Assembly: GCA_022414725.1 (NCBI GenBank)
Contig: CM039464.1
Span: forward strand, 25,013,279-25,077,278
Source: Microglena sp. YARC
Taxonomy: Eukaryota; Chlorophyta; Chlorophyceae; Chlamydomonadales; Chlamydomonadaceae
Length of the DNA stretch: 64,000 bases
Direction of reading: 5' to 3'
The notes below the pieces were generated by a model. It saw only the letters and a program-made list of their open reading frames with translations. It was not told the DNA's origin and made no database searches. A program made the translations under genes and the position numbers. Below are positions 1 to 11,700 of this stretch, in pieces. Positions within the stretch are counted from its first letter, which is position 1. Each line of letters begins with the position of its first letter.

Positions 1-665
1 AATTGAATGCGATGGATAGACTGGATATAAGGTGGCATGTTACTGTGTGGAGGGGTATGTACATATGTGTTACAGCCTATGGTGTACTGTCATGTTTCTG
101 TGGTGTGGGGAGGTATAGGCATTAGCATGCAAGGTAGGGCCACCACAATTTAATGTTATGGATATACTGGATATAAGGCGGCTGTTTATGTGGTGTGGAG
201 GGGTTGGTACATATATGTTACAGTCACTTGGGTACAGCCATGTTTCTGTGGTGTGGATAGGTATGGGCATTAATATGTAAGGTAGGGCCACCACAACTGA
301 TTGGAATGGATAGGAGATGGCATGGTACCGTGGTGTGGAGAGGTATGAGCAGTACAAATGTAAGGTAGGGCCACCACAATTGAATGGAATGGATAGACTG
401 GATAGAAGATGGCGTGGTACCGTGGTGTGGAGAGGTATGAGCAGTACAAATGTAAGGTAGGGCCACCACAATTTAATGGAATGGATAGTCTGGATAGAAG
501 ATGGCATGGTACCGTGGTGTGGAGAGGTATGGGAATTTACATGGAAGGTAGGGCCACCACAATTGAATGGGGTGGATGGAAGATGGCATGTTCCTGTGGC
601 GTGAATATGAATGGGCATTAACATGTTAGGAAGGTCCACCACATTTAAATGGGATGGATACAAGA
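1..665. repeat. Minisatellite of about 90 bases
   Basis: Six copies of AGGTAGGGCCACCACAATT-GAATGGAATGGATAGACTGG with TACCGTGGTGTGGAGAGGTATG; spacing 82-148 bases. Confidence 0.88.
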
Positions 666-689
666 CGGCTTGTTTCTGTGGTGTGGAGG

Positions 690-1560
690 GGATGGTATAT
701 TTGATACAAACGGGCTGCTCCCCTCAACCTCACATTGTGAAAGAGTGAACGTGAGTGCTTGTGCTGATAAGGCCTGGCCTAATTGTCTGCTGTGCATGGG
801 GTACCGGCTCACCCAGCACACAATAGAAATTACCAACAGTGCCCCAGACCAGTTTTGCCAGCAGCCAGTTGAAATTAGTGCGAGCGCAACCTAACATTGT
901 GACAGAGTGAACCTTGAGAGCGCTTGCTGGTAAGGCCTGACATAACTGTCTGCTGTGCATGGGGTACCAAAGGGGTATGTATGAATGAAAAAAAAAAAAA
1001 AGGTAACGCCTGGAGGGGCGTGGTGTTCAGGGGACCCTCCCGTACGCCGCAGCTGGGGAAAGTCACCATGGCAAAATGTATAAATGATACAGCCACTCGT
1101 TTTGTGGTTGGCCCGAGTGCAAGCAAACGGGCTGCCCCCCTCAACCTCACATTGTGGCTGAGTGAACTGAGGTGCTTGTGCTGGTAAGACCTGACCATAT
1201 TGTATGCTGAGCATGGGGTACCGGCTCACCCAGCGCACAATATAAATTGCCAACAGTGCCCCAATACAGTTTTGCCAGCAGCAAGTTGAGACCAGTGCGA
1301 GTGCAACCAAAACTTGTGACAGAGTGATCCTTAAGAGCAATTGCTGGTAAGGCCTGTCCTTTGTCTGCTGAGCATGGGGTACCGGCTCACCCAGCGCACA
1401 ATATAAATTGCCAACAGTGCCCCAAAACAGTTTTGACAGCTGCAAGTTGAGACCAGTGCGAGTGCACAACCTAAAAGTGTGACAAAGTGATCCTTATGTG
1501 CTTGTGCTGGTAAGGCCTGACCTTGTTGTCTTCTGTGCATGGGGTACCGGACGGGTGTGT
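690..1560. repeat. Tandem repeat, unit about 170-200 bases
   Basis: CATGGGGTACCGGCTCACCC, CCAACAGTGCCCCA and GTGACAGAGTGAAC blocks recur four or five times. A reversed SINE fragment interrupts at about 1000-1077. Confidence 0.8.
1000..1077 (-). mobile_element. SINE body fragment
   Basis: The reverse complement (GCCATGGTGACTTTCCCCAG...AACACCACGCCC...CCAGGCGTTACC) matches the 3' body of the SINEs at 1761 and 30290. Confidence 0.6.
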
Positions 1561-1760
1561 ATGAATGATACAGCCACTTGTTTGGTGGATGGCCCCAGTA
1601 CAAGCAATCAGGCTAGCCCCCTCCACCTCACGCCTTGTAATAAGGCATACTATTTATTTAACAGCAGGACACTCACCACAACCTCGTATTGAAAGGTACA
1701 TCAACGAAAAGGATTGTTGCAGAGTACTTCACACATCCTCTAGTACTCTCCCAGGGTCTA

Positions 1761-1980
1761 GCCTCTTTCAGTAATATACATTGGTCTAGTGGTAGACTAA
1801 GTCACTTTGAGAATGAAGAGTCCGGGGTTCGACTCCCCCTTCGGTCGCTCGCTCTTGGCGTTGCAGGTCGTCGTCAACCGCGATGGTAGCTTGTCCAGTT
1901 GAGGAAGGAGACCGCTCCCCACCCGTGTACGACGGGCTCCCTTAACACCACGCCCCACCAGGCGTTATCAGTACCTTTTT
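1761..1980 (+). mobile_element. tRNA-derived SINE with target-site duplication
   Basis: A tRNA-like head has A box TGGTCTAGTGG and B box GGTTCGACTCC. A body (CGATGGTAGCTTGTCCAGTT...) and tail (CACGCCCCACCAGGCGTTATCA) follow. It is flanked by a 10-base direct repeat CCAGGGTCTA at 1751-1760 and 1981-1990. It is not a functional tRNA gene because the acceptor stem is missing. Confidence 0.75.
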
Positions 1981-2005
1981 CCAGGGTCTACTTGTTGAAC
2001 TCCTC

Positions 2006-2302
2006 GGCCCCAGTGCAAGCCAACGGACTGGCCCCCTCAACCTCACGCCTTGTAATAAGGCGCACTGTTTCTCTTGCAGCAGGGCACTCACCACAACCTC
2101 CAGTACTTTCTTAGGGTGGATGCATTCTACCAGTCCTCGTACAACTCCCTGCCACCAAAACGTGTCAGCTCTGTAACATTAAAGGACAAACTAAAATGAC
2201 AAGGAGTGTTGGAGGGCACAGGTGGTTGGACCCAATGCAAGCCAACAGGCTGGCCCCCTCAAACTCACACCTAGTAATAAGGCGTACTATTCATTTCACA
2301 AC
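2006..2302 (+). mobile_element. Two copies of the AACCTCACGCCTTGTAATAA dispersed element
   Basis: Copies at about 2006-2072 and 2221-2300 share GGCCCCAGTGCAAGCCAACA, CCCCCTCAACCTCACGCC and TAATAAGGCG-ACT. Other copies are at 20775 (reverse), 48645 and 53935. No terminal repeats or coding capacity are seen. Confidence 0.65.
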
Positions 2303-2560
2303 AGGACACTCACCACCACCTCCAGTACTCTCAGCTAAGGAGAGGAGTTATGTATTCCTATACACAAGAGCTGAACCTTGGAGGACAAGGAGTGCTGTAG
2401 GACACACACCACAACCTCCCATACTCTCAACTGAGGAGGGGAGTAATGTCTTCCTTTACACAAAAAGTAAAGCTTAGAAGACACGGAGTGCTGGAGGGCA
2501 CTCACCGCAACCTCCCATAGAAAGGTATGAAAACGAAAATGATTTTTGCAGGGCACTCAC

Positions 2561-2751
2561 CAAAGCCTCCAGTACTCTCCAAGGGTGGATGCATTCCACC
2601 AGTCCTTGTAGAACTCCCTGTCACCATAACGTGTCAGCTCTGCCAAAATGTTGAGCCACAAGTGGAAGACGATGAAAAAGAAGCAAAGCCAGACGTAGGT
2701 GGAGGGCAAGGCTAGTCGCAGCACACGCTCAACAACGTGCGGGAGGTTCAT
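2561..2751 (-). CDS. DGAT1 exon with F-Y-x-D-W-W-N signature
   Basis: Acceptor CCCTCAG, donor CTTTG|GTGAGT. It reads MNLPHVVERVLRLALPSTYV, WLCFFFIVFHLWLNILAEL, TRYGDREFYKDWWNASTLGE and YWRLW, with no interruption. The F-Y-K-D-W-W-N motif is diagnostic for the DGAT1/ACAT branch of MBOAT enzymes. The terminal Trp codon is split by the intron. The next conserved segment (N-M-P-V-H-K-W) is not in view. Confidence 0.92.
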
Positions 2752-5700
2752 CTGAGGGGGGTTGTGGTGGGTTTCTGGGGTGGTGGTTGTGTGTGTGTGT
2801 GTTTGGTGATGGAGGTGGGGGGGAAACAGGGCCAGGCGTAGGTGGAGAGCAAGGCTAGTCGCAGTACACCCTCAGCAACATGCAGGAGGTTCATCCGAGG
2901 GGGTTTGTGTGTGGTTGTGTGTGGGGTTGTGGTTGTGGTTGTGATTGTGTGTGTGTGTGTGTGTTAGGGACGGGGCTAGTTGTAGTGGAGGGCAAGGCTA
3001 GTCGCAGCACACGCTCAACAACATGGGGGAGGTTCATCCGAGGGGGGTTGTGGAGGTGATGGTGGTGGTGTGGGTGTTTGTGGTGTGTGTGTGTGTGTGT
3101 GGTAGTGTGGTGGGGGTGGTGTGGTGTGTGCGTCTTGGGGGGACAGGGCTAGTCGTAGGTGGAGGGCAAGGCTAATCGCAGCACACGCTCAACAACGTGC
3201 GGGAGGTTCATCTGGGGTATGTGGAGGTGGTGGTGGGGGTTGTGGCTGGACCCCAACATGAGTGGTGTAACACCGTTCACCAGTATGAGCCACTTATCCT
3301 TACCGCAGCCATTCAATGATTGGCTCCAGCGCGCTGTTAGTCACGGGGTCTAAGAACTGCTTGGTGATGATGATAAGCAAGCAACCATCACCATGTCAAT
3401 GCAACCATCACCATCTCTATCATCATCATCATCATCATCAAGTACCGCAAAGTTAACTGTTCAACACCGTTCACCATTATGGACCACATACCAGTATATG
3501 TGTACCAGTATATAGTATACCAGTATGAACATCGTATTCTTACCGCGGCCATTGGCTCCAGTGCGCTGTTAATCACGGGCTCTAAGAATTGCTTGGTGAT
3601 GATGGTGACCAATGTGGTCGCGAAGATGAGCTCCACCACACGATGCATGATCCACTTGATCCGGATGGTGGGGGTTTGGGGGGTAGTTCACCTGGTGGGT
3701 GGGTGGGGTGGGGTGTTGGGGTGGATCTGGGTTGGGGACAGGGTTGGGGTTGGGTTGGGGTTTGGGGTTAGTTCACCTGGTGGGGTGGGATGGGGTGTTG
3801 GGGTCTGGGTTGGGTTGGGGACAGGGTAGGTTGGGGTCTGGGTTGGGTTGGATTGGGTCAGGGGTCTGGGTTGGGTTGGGGACAGGGTTTGGTTTGGGGT
3901 CTGGGTTGGGTTGGGTTGGGGTTCAGGGTCTGGGTTGGGTTGAGTTGGGGTTCAGGAGTCTGGGTTGGGTTGGGACAGGGTTGGTTGGGGTCTGGGGTGG
4001 GGTGGGTGGGGTGGGGTGGGTGGGGTGGGGTGGGGGTTGGGGGTAGTTCACCTGGTGGGTTGGGGTGTTGGGTTGGGGCTGGGGCTGGGGTTAGGATCTG
4101 GGTTGGGGACAGGGTTGGTTGGGGTTCAGGGGTAGTTCACCAGGTGGGGTGGGGTGGGCTGGGGTTTGGGGTTGGGTCTGGGTCTGGTTGGGGTTGGGGA
4201 CAGAGTAAGTTGGGGTTTGGGCTGGGGTCTGGGTTGGATTGAGGACATAGTAGGTTGGGTCTGGGTTGGGGTCTGGGTAGGGACACAGCACAGACACAGC
4301 ACCAGAAGACACAGACACAGCACCATTTCCACGCACCTGGTACAACAAGGTTGGTGCGACACAAAAGTATGCCAGGTTCTTGGCTACACGACCACCTCAC
4401 ATCAACATACCAGTATACAGACATATCACCACTCCCACACACCTGGTACACCAAGGTTAGCAAGCCGGGTGCATCCTGGCTGCACGACCATCTCACATCA
4501 ACAAAACAGCATTTCCGCAGACATATATTATCCACACAGCACCATCAGTCACAGACACAAACACAGCACAGACACAGCACCATCTGACACAGAAAAAAAC
4601 ACAGCACAGACACAGCACCCACCATCAGGTGCAGACAAAACACCATTCCCATACACCTGGCACACCAGGGTAGGCAGGCCGGGTGCATCCTGGCTGCACG
4701 ACCACCTCACATCCACATACCAGCATTTCTGCACTGACATATCTATCTATCCACACAGCACCATCAGATACAGACACATCACAGACACGGTACCATCAGA
4801 CACGGACACAGCACCATCAGACACAGACACAAACACAGCACAGACACAGCACCAACAGACACACACACAAACACAGCACAGACACAGCACCAACAGACAC
4901 AGACATACACACACAAACACAGCACAGACACAGCACCAACAGACACAGACATCACCATTTCCACGCACCTGGTACACCAGGGTCGGTGCGACATAGAAGT
5001 ATGCCAGGTTCTTGACAGTCAGGTTCTCTGGGTATTGCAACGCTCCCCACTCTGTGGGGGTGGCTGGAGAGCCCCTCTCCCCTGGCATCAAGGAACCTGC
5101 CTTATGAGCTTGCCCATCCCTGCAACTTGGCCTCCACGCCTTGCCTGGGGGGTGGGGGTGGCAGGGTGGTAGGTGGCTAGGGGGTAGGGGTTAGGGGTTA
5201 GGTAGGTGTGTAGGTGGGGTGGGTGTGGTCGGTGGTAGGTGGCTGGGAGTCCTCTTTCCTGGCATCAAGGAACCTGCCTGATGAGCTTTGCCCCCTCGAA
5301 CTTCGCCTCGCACGCTGCCTTGGGGGTGGGGGTGTAGGTGGGATGGGTGTGTTGGTGTTGTAGGTGGGTGGGGGGGCGGAAGGGGGAGGTAGGTGGCTGG
5401 GGGAGCCCCTCTCCCCCTGGCATCAAGGAACCTGCCTTATGAGCTTTGCCCATCCTGCATCTTTCGCCTCCAGCCTTGCCTGGGGGGTGGGGTGGGCAGG
5501 GTGGGTAGGTGGGTTGGGTAGGTGGGGTGGAAGGGTTGGGGGCCGGGGTGGGGGGGGGGGGTGTACAAAGACAAGCGGCCCAGTCCATGCAACTAGGCCT
5601 CCACGCCGTGCGTGGGTTATTTTTGGGTGGGTTGGATAGGTAGGTGGGTGGGAGGTGGAGTAGGAGGCGTTAGGGGGTGATGTTTGTACTTCCTGTCCTT

Positions 5701-8700
5701 TCCTCCCCTGCCAAATCTTGGCCCCATGGGTGGGCGGGGATGGTCGGTGGCCAACTAGTGTAGGGGGGGTGTGTGGGATGGGATGGCTGGAGGTTACAGT
5801 GTACCTATCTATTTGCTCCAAACTCCCGGGTGGGAAGGTGGGCGGGGGGATGGGGTGAGGGGGTCAAAATAAATTAGCTTCGCCCAGCCCCGTGTCCACT
5901 TAGGCTCCACGCCTTTGCTGGTCTGCGTGCGTTTCGCGACTGTAGTGTGTGTGTGTGTTTTGTTTCCTTTTATTGTGTGTGCGTTGTGGCGGGGGGGGGG
6001 GGGCGGGGCGTTGTTGTGGTGTTGTGTGTAAGGATAAGAGCTTCTTCCGGATATAGCAGTGAAAAGGGCAGCTACTAGGGATTCTAAATTTGATTTTTTT
6101 CGAAATCAGGAATCAATTACTACGAGAGACGAGAGGAACAGATGAGATGATTAAAAAAAGCATCGACCCCACTGTCCCAAAAGCAATCGACTTACTTGCC
6201 CAAAAGGCAAAATCATAAATCACCTGTTTCTCTCCTCGGTGCCCGGCTCCTTGTTTTGGACAGAGTATGCCGCGTCCAGCAACCCCGGTACACTTACACA
6301 GAACAAGCCGTTGATGCCGGCAGCGTTAATAATACAGTTACAAAAAGCAGCAAACTAGTTTCGACCCACTAGGCTCATCAAATCACCTGTGCCCTTGCCC
6401 GGCTCGATGCCTTGGACGGGGTTGCCAAGCCCAACACCGGTGCACAGGCAGCCGTTGATGCCCCAGCCGTTAAAAAGTTCATAAAAGCAGCAACTAGTTT
6501 TGACTTGCCTGGCGGAGATCCCCATGCAAGCAGTACAAAAAGCAGTGACTAGTTTCAACTTGCTTGGCGAGGCTCGATCCAGCAGCAGTATACAAGCAAG
6601 ATCCCAGGCAGGAGTACAAAAAGCAGCGGGAGCTAGTTACAACTTTCCTGGCAGAGATCCCAAGACAGCAATACAAAAAAGCAGCGACTCTCAGTTATTG
6701 ACCCTTTGCCTGGCGAAGATCCCAGCAGCAGTGGTGTAGGAGAACCAAGCTTCATCCACATCACTGTGGCCAAGCACCAGTAGCACAAAAACCGGAGAGT
6801 GGGGTCAGCCTGCAGGTGTGTGTAGGTAGGTGGGTAGGTGTGTAGGTTGGGTGTGTAGGTAGGGGTGTAGGTGGTGGGTAGGTAGGTGGGTAGTGGGTGG
6901 GTGGTAGGTTGGTAGGTGGGTATGTAGGGTGGTGGTAGGTGTGGTGGGTGGGTAGGTGGTAGGTGGGTGGGTATTGGTGGGTAGGTGTGTGTAAGGTAGG
7001 TGGGTAGAAGGTGGGTGTGTAGGTGGGTAGGTGGGTGTGTAGGTGGGTGGGTAGGTGGTGTGTAGGTAGGTGGTAGGAGGGTGGGTTGTGTGGTGGGGTA
7101 GGGTGGGTGTGGTAAGGTAGGTGTGGTCAGGTGGTGTGTAGGTGGGATGGTAGGTGCGGGGTTAGGGTGTGCTATGTAGGTTTGTGTAGGGGTAGGAGTG
7201 TGGGTGAGGTGGGCAGTAGGGTGGTGTCGTTAGGTAGGTTGGTAGGGTGGGTGTGTAGGTGGTGTGTAGGTGGTGGGTAGGTGGGTGTGTAGGTAGTGGG
7301 GTTGGTGGGTGGGCTAGGTGGGGGTTCATTGGGTGGGTAGGTGGGTGGGTAAGGTTGTAGGTGGGTGGGTGTGTAGGTTGGGTGGGTAGGTGGGTGTGCA
7401 GGTAGGGTGGTTGTGAGGTAAGGGTAGGTGGATAGGTAGGGTGTGTAGGTAAGGTGGGGTAGGTGGGTGTGTAAGGTGTGGTTTAGTGGGTGTGATTAGG
7501 TGTTGTAGGTGTGTAGGGTGGGTAGGTAGGTGGGTAGGTGGTGTTTGGGTAAGGTAGGTGAGGTGGCTAGAGTGGGTGTGGTTTGTAGTAGTGGGTAGGT
7601 GGGTGTGTGGTAGGTGGGTGGTATCGGAGGGGTGGGCTGGGTAGGTGGTGGGTAGTGTAGGAATGTGGTAGGTGGGTAGGGATATTTTAGAATGTGATAG
7701 GGGTTGAGGTGGTGTGTAGTGTGGGTTGTGTATGCTAGTGGGTGTGGAGGCGTGCGGAGTGGGTGGGTGGGTAGGTGAGGTGTAGGTAGGTTATTTGTTC
7801 ATTATGTGTGTAGGGTGGGTTAGGTGTGTAGGTGGTGTGTAGGCTAGGCTGGGCGGTAGGTGGCCCTGTTCCAAGTGATAGGTAGGGTAGCGTGGGTGTG
7901 TGCTAAGGTGGGTAGGTGTAAGGTTGTGTAGGTGGGTGTGTCAGGTGGGGTGTGTAGTGGTAGGTGTGTAGTAGGGTGTTGGGTTAGGTGGAGGTGTGGG
8001 TAGGGGTGTTAGAGGTAGGTGGGTGTGTGGTGGGTTGATTGGTGTTGATAGGTGCGTAGGAGGTAGGTGTGTAGTGTGTAGTGGTGGGGTAGGTGGGGTG
8101 TAGTGTGAGGTAGCAGGTGGGTGTGCGGTACGTGTAGGTGGTGCGGTAGGTGTGTAGGTGTTTGTAGTGTGTGTAGGTAGGTTGCTGTAGTGAGGTGTAG
8201 GGGGAGTGGTAGGGGTGGTAGGTGGTTTTGACTTTAGGTGTGGTAAGTGGTGTTGTAGGTAGGTGGAGGTGAGGTGGGGCTGTGTTAGGTAGTAGCAGTC
8301 AGGATGGGTGTGGGGTGTAGGTGGGTGTGTAGGTACGTGAGTAGGTGTGATAGGTTGGTTGTAGGGATGTAGGTGTGTACTTAGGTGTGTAGGGGTTGTA
8401 GTGTGGCGTGGTGCTAGGTGTTAGGGGGTGGGTGGTAGGTGGGTGTGTAAGTGGTGTGTATGTACGAGTGGGTAGGTGGGTGGAGTAGGTGGTGGGTAGG
8501 CTGGGTTGCACGAGTACGTGGTAGCTGGTGTGTAGGTAGGTGGAGAGGTGGCTGTGTGTAGGTAGGTGGGTAGTGGGTGTGTAGGGTAGTGGGTAGGTGG
8601 TGTAGGATAGGTGGTTTGGTTAGTAGGTGGGTAGGTGGGTGTTGTAGGTAGCGTTGGTGGGCTGTGCTGTAGGTGGGTGTGTAGGTGGGTTGTAGGTGGG

Positions 8701-11700
8701 TGTGTAGTGAGTCGTGTAAGGGTAGGTGTTGTAGGTAGGTGGTAGGTGGTGTGTAGGTAGGTGTGTAGTGGGTGGGTAGGTTGTGGTGTGTAGTGTGCGG
8801 TGGTAGGTGGGTGGGTAGGTGGGTTGTGCAAGTGGGTGTGTATGTAGGTGGGTAGGTGGGTGTGTAGGTGGGTGGTTGTTAGGTGGGTTGCAAAGTAGGT
8901 GGTAGGTGGGTGTTAAGTAGGTGGATAGCGTGGGTGTGTAAGGTTAGGTGGGTAGGGGGTGTGTAAGCTAGGGGTAGCGGTGGGTGTGTAGGTAGGTGGG
9001 TAGGTGGTTGTGTAGGTAGGTGGGTAGTGGTGTAGGTAGCCCGTGGCTGGTGGCGGTGGTGTGTAGTGGGTGTTTAGGCTGGGTGGTAGTGTGACTGTGT
9101 AGGTGGTTGTGTAGTAGCGTGTTAGGTAGGGGTAGTGGGTGTTGTAGGTAGTTGGTGGGTGGGTGTATATCGGTGTGTAGGTGGTGTGTAGGTGGGGTGT
9201 GTAGGTAGTGTGAGGTAGGTGGGTACGTGTGTGTGTAGGTATGTGGGCTAGTGAGTGGGTAGGTAACGTGGTAGGTGGGTTGGTAGGCAGGTGTGTAGGT
9301 GGGTGGGTAGGTGAGGCTGGTGTAGATGGAGTGGTAGGTGGCATAGTGGTGGGTAGCGGTGGTAGGTGGGTTGGTGCGGTAGCGGTGGTAGGTGGGTGGG
9401 TAGATGGGTAGGTGGGGTGGTAGGTGGGTAGGTGGTAGGTGCCGTAGGTATCAGTGGTTCAGCTTGGGGGTTCGTAGAGGTTTAAAGGTATAATCATAAC
9501 ATTCATGAGTTACCATCTTACACCACTAAGTACAAGAGCCAGGCACCCACACACCCACAAACACACTCACAAACATACTCACAATCACCCTCACAACCAT
9601 TTATACAACCACACACACGATCACCCTCACAACCATGTACACAATCACCCTCACAATCACACACACAACCACACTCACTATCACCCTCACGACCACATTT
9701 ACAAATACCCTCAACACACACAACACATCACCTCACAACCACACGCACAACCAGTCACATCCACAGTCACACATACCCACACCCACACACAGTCGCACAG
9801 TCAAACTCACGTCAGTCCTGGTGATCACCACACATGGCATCACCAGACTGGCTGAACATCTTACACTGCAACACCCAAGAACCAGACACACCTCCACACA
9901 CCCACACTCAGAGCACACACGACAAACAGTAACGCAGTCACGCGCACTATCAGCACTGCTGAATCACCACACATGGCAGCACCAAACTGGCTGAACTTTT
10001 TACATTACAACACCAAGAACCAGACACAAACCCTCTACACACACAGTCACACACGCACACACAGCAGTCACACAGTCAAGCTCACATCAGTCTTGTGATC
10101 CACTACACACGGCGAAGCAGCCAGCGAAGACATGGCGTTTGATTGCGTCGAAGCCACGATACACGACTCATGGAGTAGCCATGCGTAGACAACTTTATGT
10201 AGCTGAACAGTCTGTTGCAAGCTAGAGCACACGATACCCCCACCCCACCCACCCAACCCCCCGACCCCAACGCCCAAACCACAGGTCCGAACAGTCAAGC
10301 TCACGTCAGTCTTTAGGTGATCACTACACGCAGCACCAGCGAAAAGACATGGCGTTGATTGCGTCGAAAAGCCCACGATACCGACTCATTGGAAGTAAAG
10401 CCATGCTAGATAACTCTTGGCTTCTGCTCTTTGCTGAGGGGTCCTCCATTCTTCTTTACCAAGGTTGTTTCAACCTGCGGGGAGGGGGCAGAGTGATGTT
10501 TCTGGTGTGCTGCTGTGTGGGGGGGGGGGGGCGTGTTGGTGTGTGTGTGGGGGGTTGGTAGTGATTGTGATAGTGGTCCGCTGGTGTGTTGTGGATGGTA
10601 AAGGTTGATATGGGTGATGGCGGAGGGTAGTGATAGTGGGTGGTAATTGCAATTGTTTTATCCCCATTCTTCTTCACAAGGCTTTGTTCCACCTTGCAGG
10701 CAGAGGGAGGCGTTGTGATGACTGTGTGTGAGTTGGGGGGGGGCGAGGGGGGGAGGCGGGGTTGGAGGGTGGAGGGGGGATGGGGGGCCGGGGGCAGAGT
10801 GGGGAGCTATACCGGCGCGGGGCGGGGGGGGGGACAGAGGGGGTGAGGCGTGCGGGGGAAGGTGGGTAGGGTGCGTGGATAAAAATGGTGGGGGAAGGGG
10901 GGAGAGTGAGGGCGGATGGGTAGGGGGGGGGGGGCAGACGGGGACAGGGGGGGAGGGGGTGGGAGGGCGGGGCGATAGTAGGGGGGGAAGTTGAAAGTTG
11001 TATACGTGGATGTGGGGAAGGCGGTATGTGTGATAGTGGTTGGTGGTTTGTGTTCTGATAGCAGTTTGTTGATCCCCATTCTTCTTCTTCACCAAGCCTT
11101 TTAATCAACTGCGAGCAGGAGGTGGTGGGGCTGCAGCGTTGATGCTGTGTGGGAGTCGGGTGTGGTCTGGTGTGGTGTTGAGGTGTGTGGGGGGGTGGTA
11201 GCGATAGTTGGTGTGTGTGTGGTTTGTTTTGGGTCCATAGTGAATACGTTGCGACCTAATTAGTGTGACGTTTGAGAGTGACAGGCTTCATGGGCTGTGG
11301 GATTGTCGGGGCGGGAGTTGCGGCCTTGGGATGTTGTGGGTTTGTTGGATTGGGTTTGCGTTCATTACCTGTGCTCCCTTTGAAGCAGCTGATATCCGAC
11401 AAGCTCTGCTGCTAGTGGGCTTGGGTGTGGGTTCGGTGTCAGTGTCGGGTGAGTGTGCTGTGGAGTGTTGAATGTATGAGGGTGCTGGGTCTGGGTAACG
11501 GTGATGTGAGTGACTTGGTTGTGTGGGTTAGGTTGCGTTCAGCGTTAGCCGCTGTGCTCCCTTTTGAAGCAGTCTGATATTCCAACTAGCTCTGCTCTGC
11601 TAGTGGGCTTGGCGTGCGGTGTTCGGATGGTCAGAGTGGGTTTGAGTGGGTTGGCGTTGTGGGTCGTTGAGCTTGTCTGAGGTGGGGCTTGGGTGTGAGG

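Larger units (their letters stand above)
1660..2556 (-). repeat. Donor-side echoes of the DGAT1 signature exon
   Basis: The end of the exon with its donor (on + strand GGCACTCACC-A-x-x-A-C-C-T-C-C) recurs near 1665, 2085, 2305, 2405 and 2500. The copy at 2085-2175 is the longest and still reads back into the D-W-W-N-A-S-T-L region. A SINE and two other dispersed elements have inserted between them. Confidence 0.8.

Noticed and set aside
1772..1850. Functional tRNA gene
   Set aside because: A and B boxes are present, but the acceptor stem does not pair and the sequence continues into a body shared with other SINEs. The same applies to 30300-30370 and 39990-40085.
4154..4996. 280-residue ORF on the plus strand
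   Set aside because: It consists of Gly/Val and His/Thr repeats from two microsatellites and runs antisense through copies of the DGAT1 exon edge.
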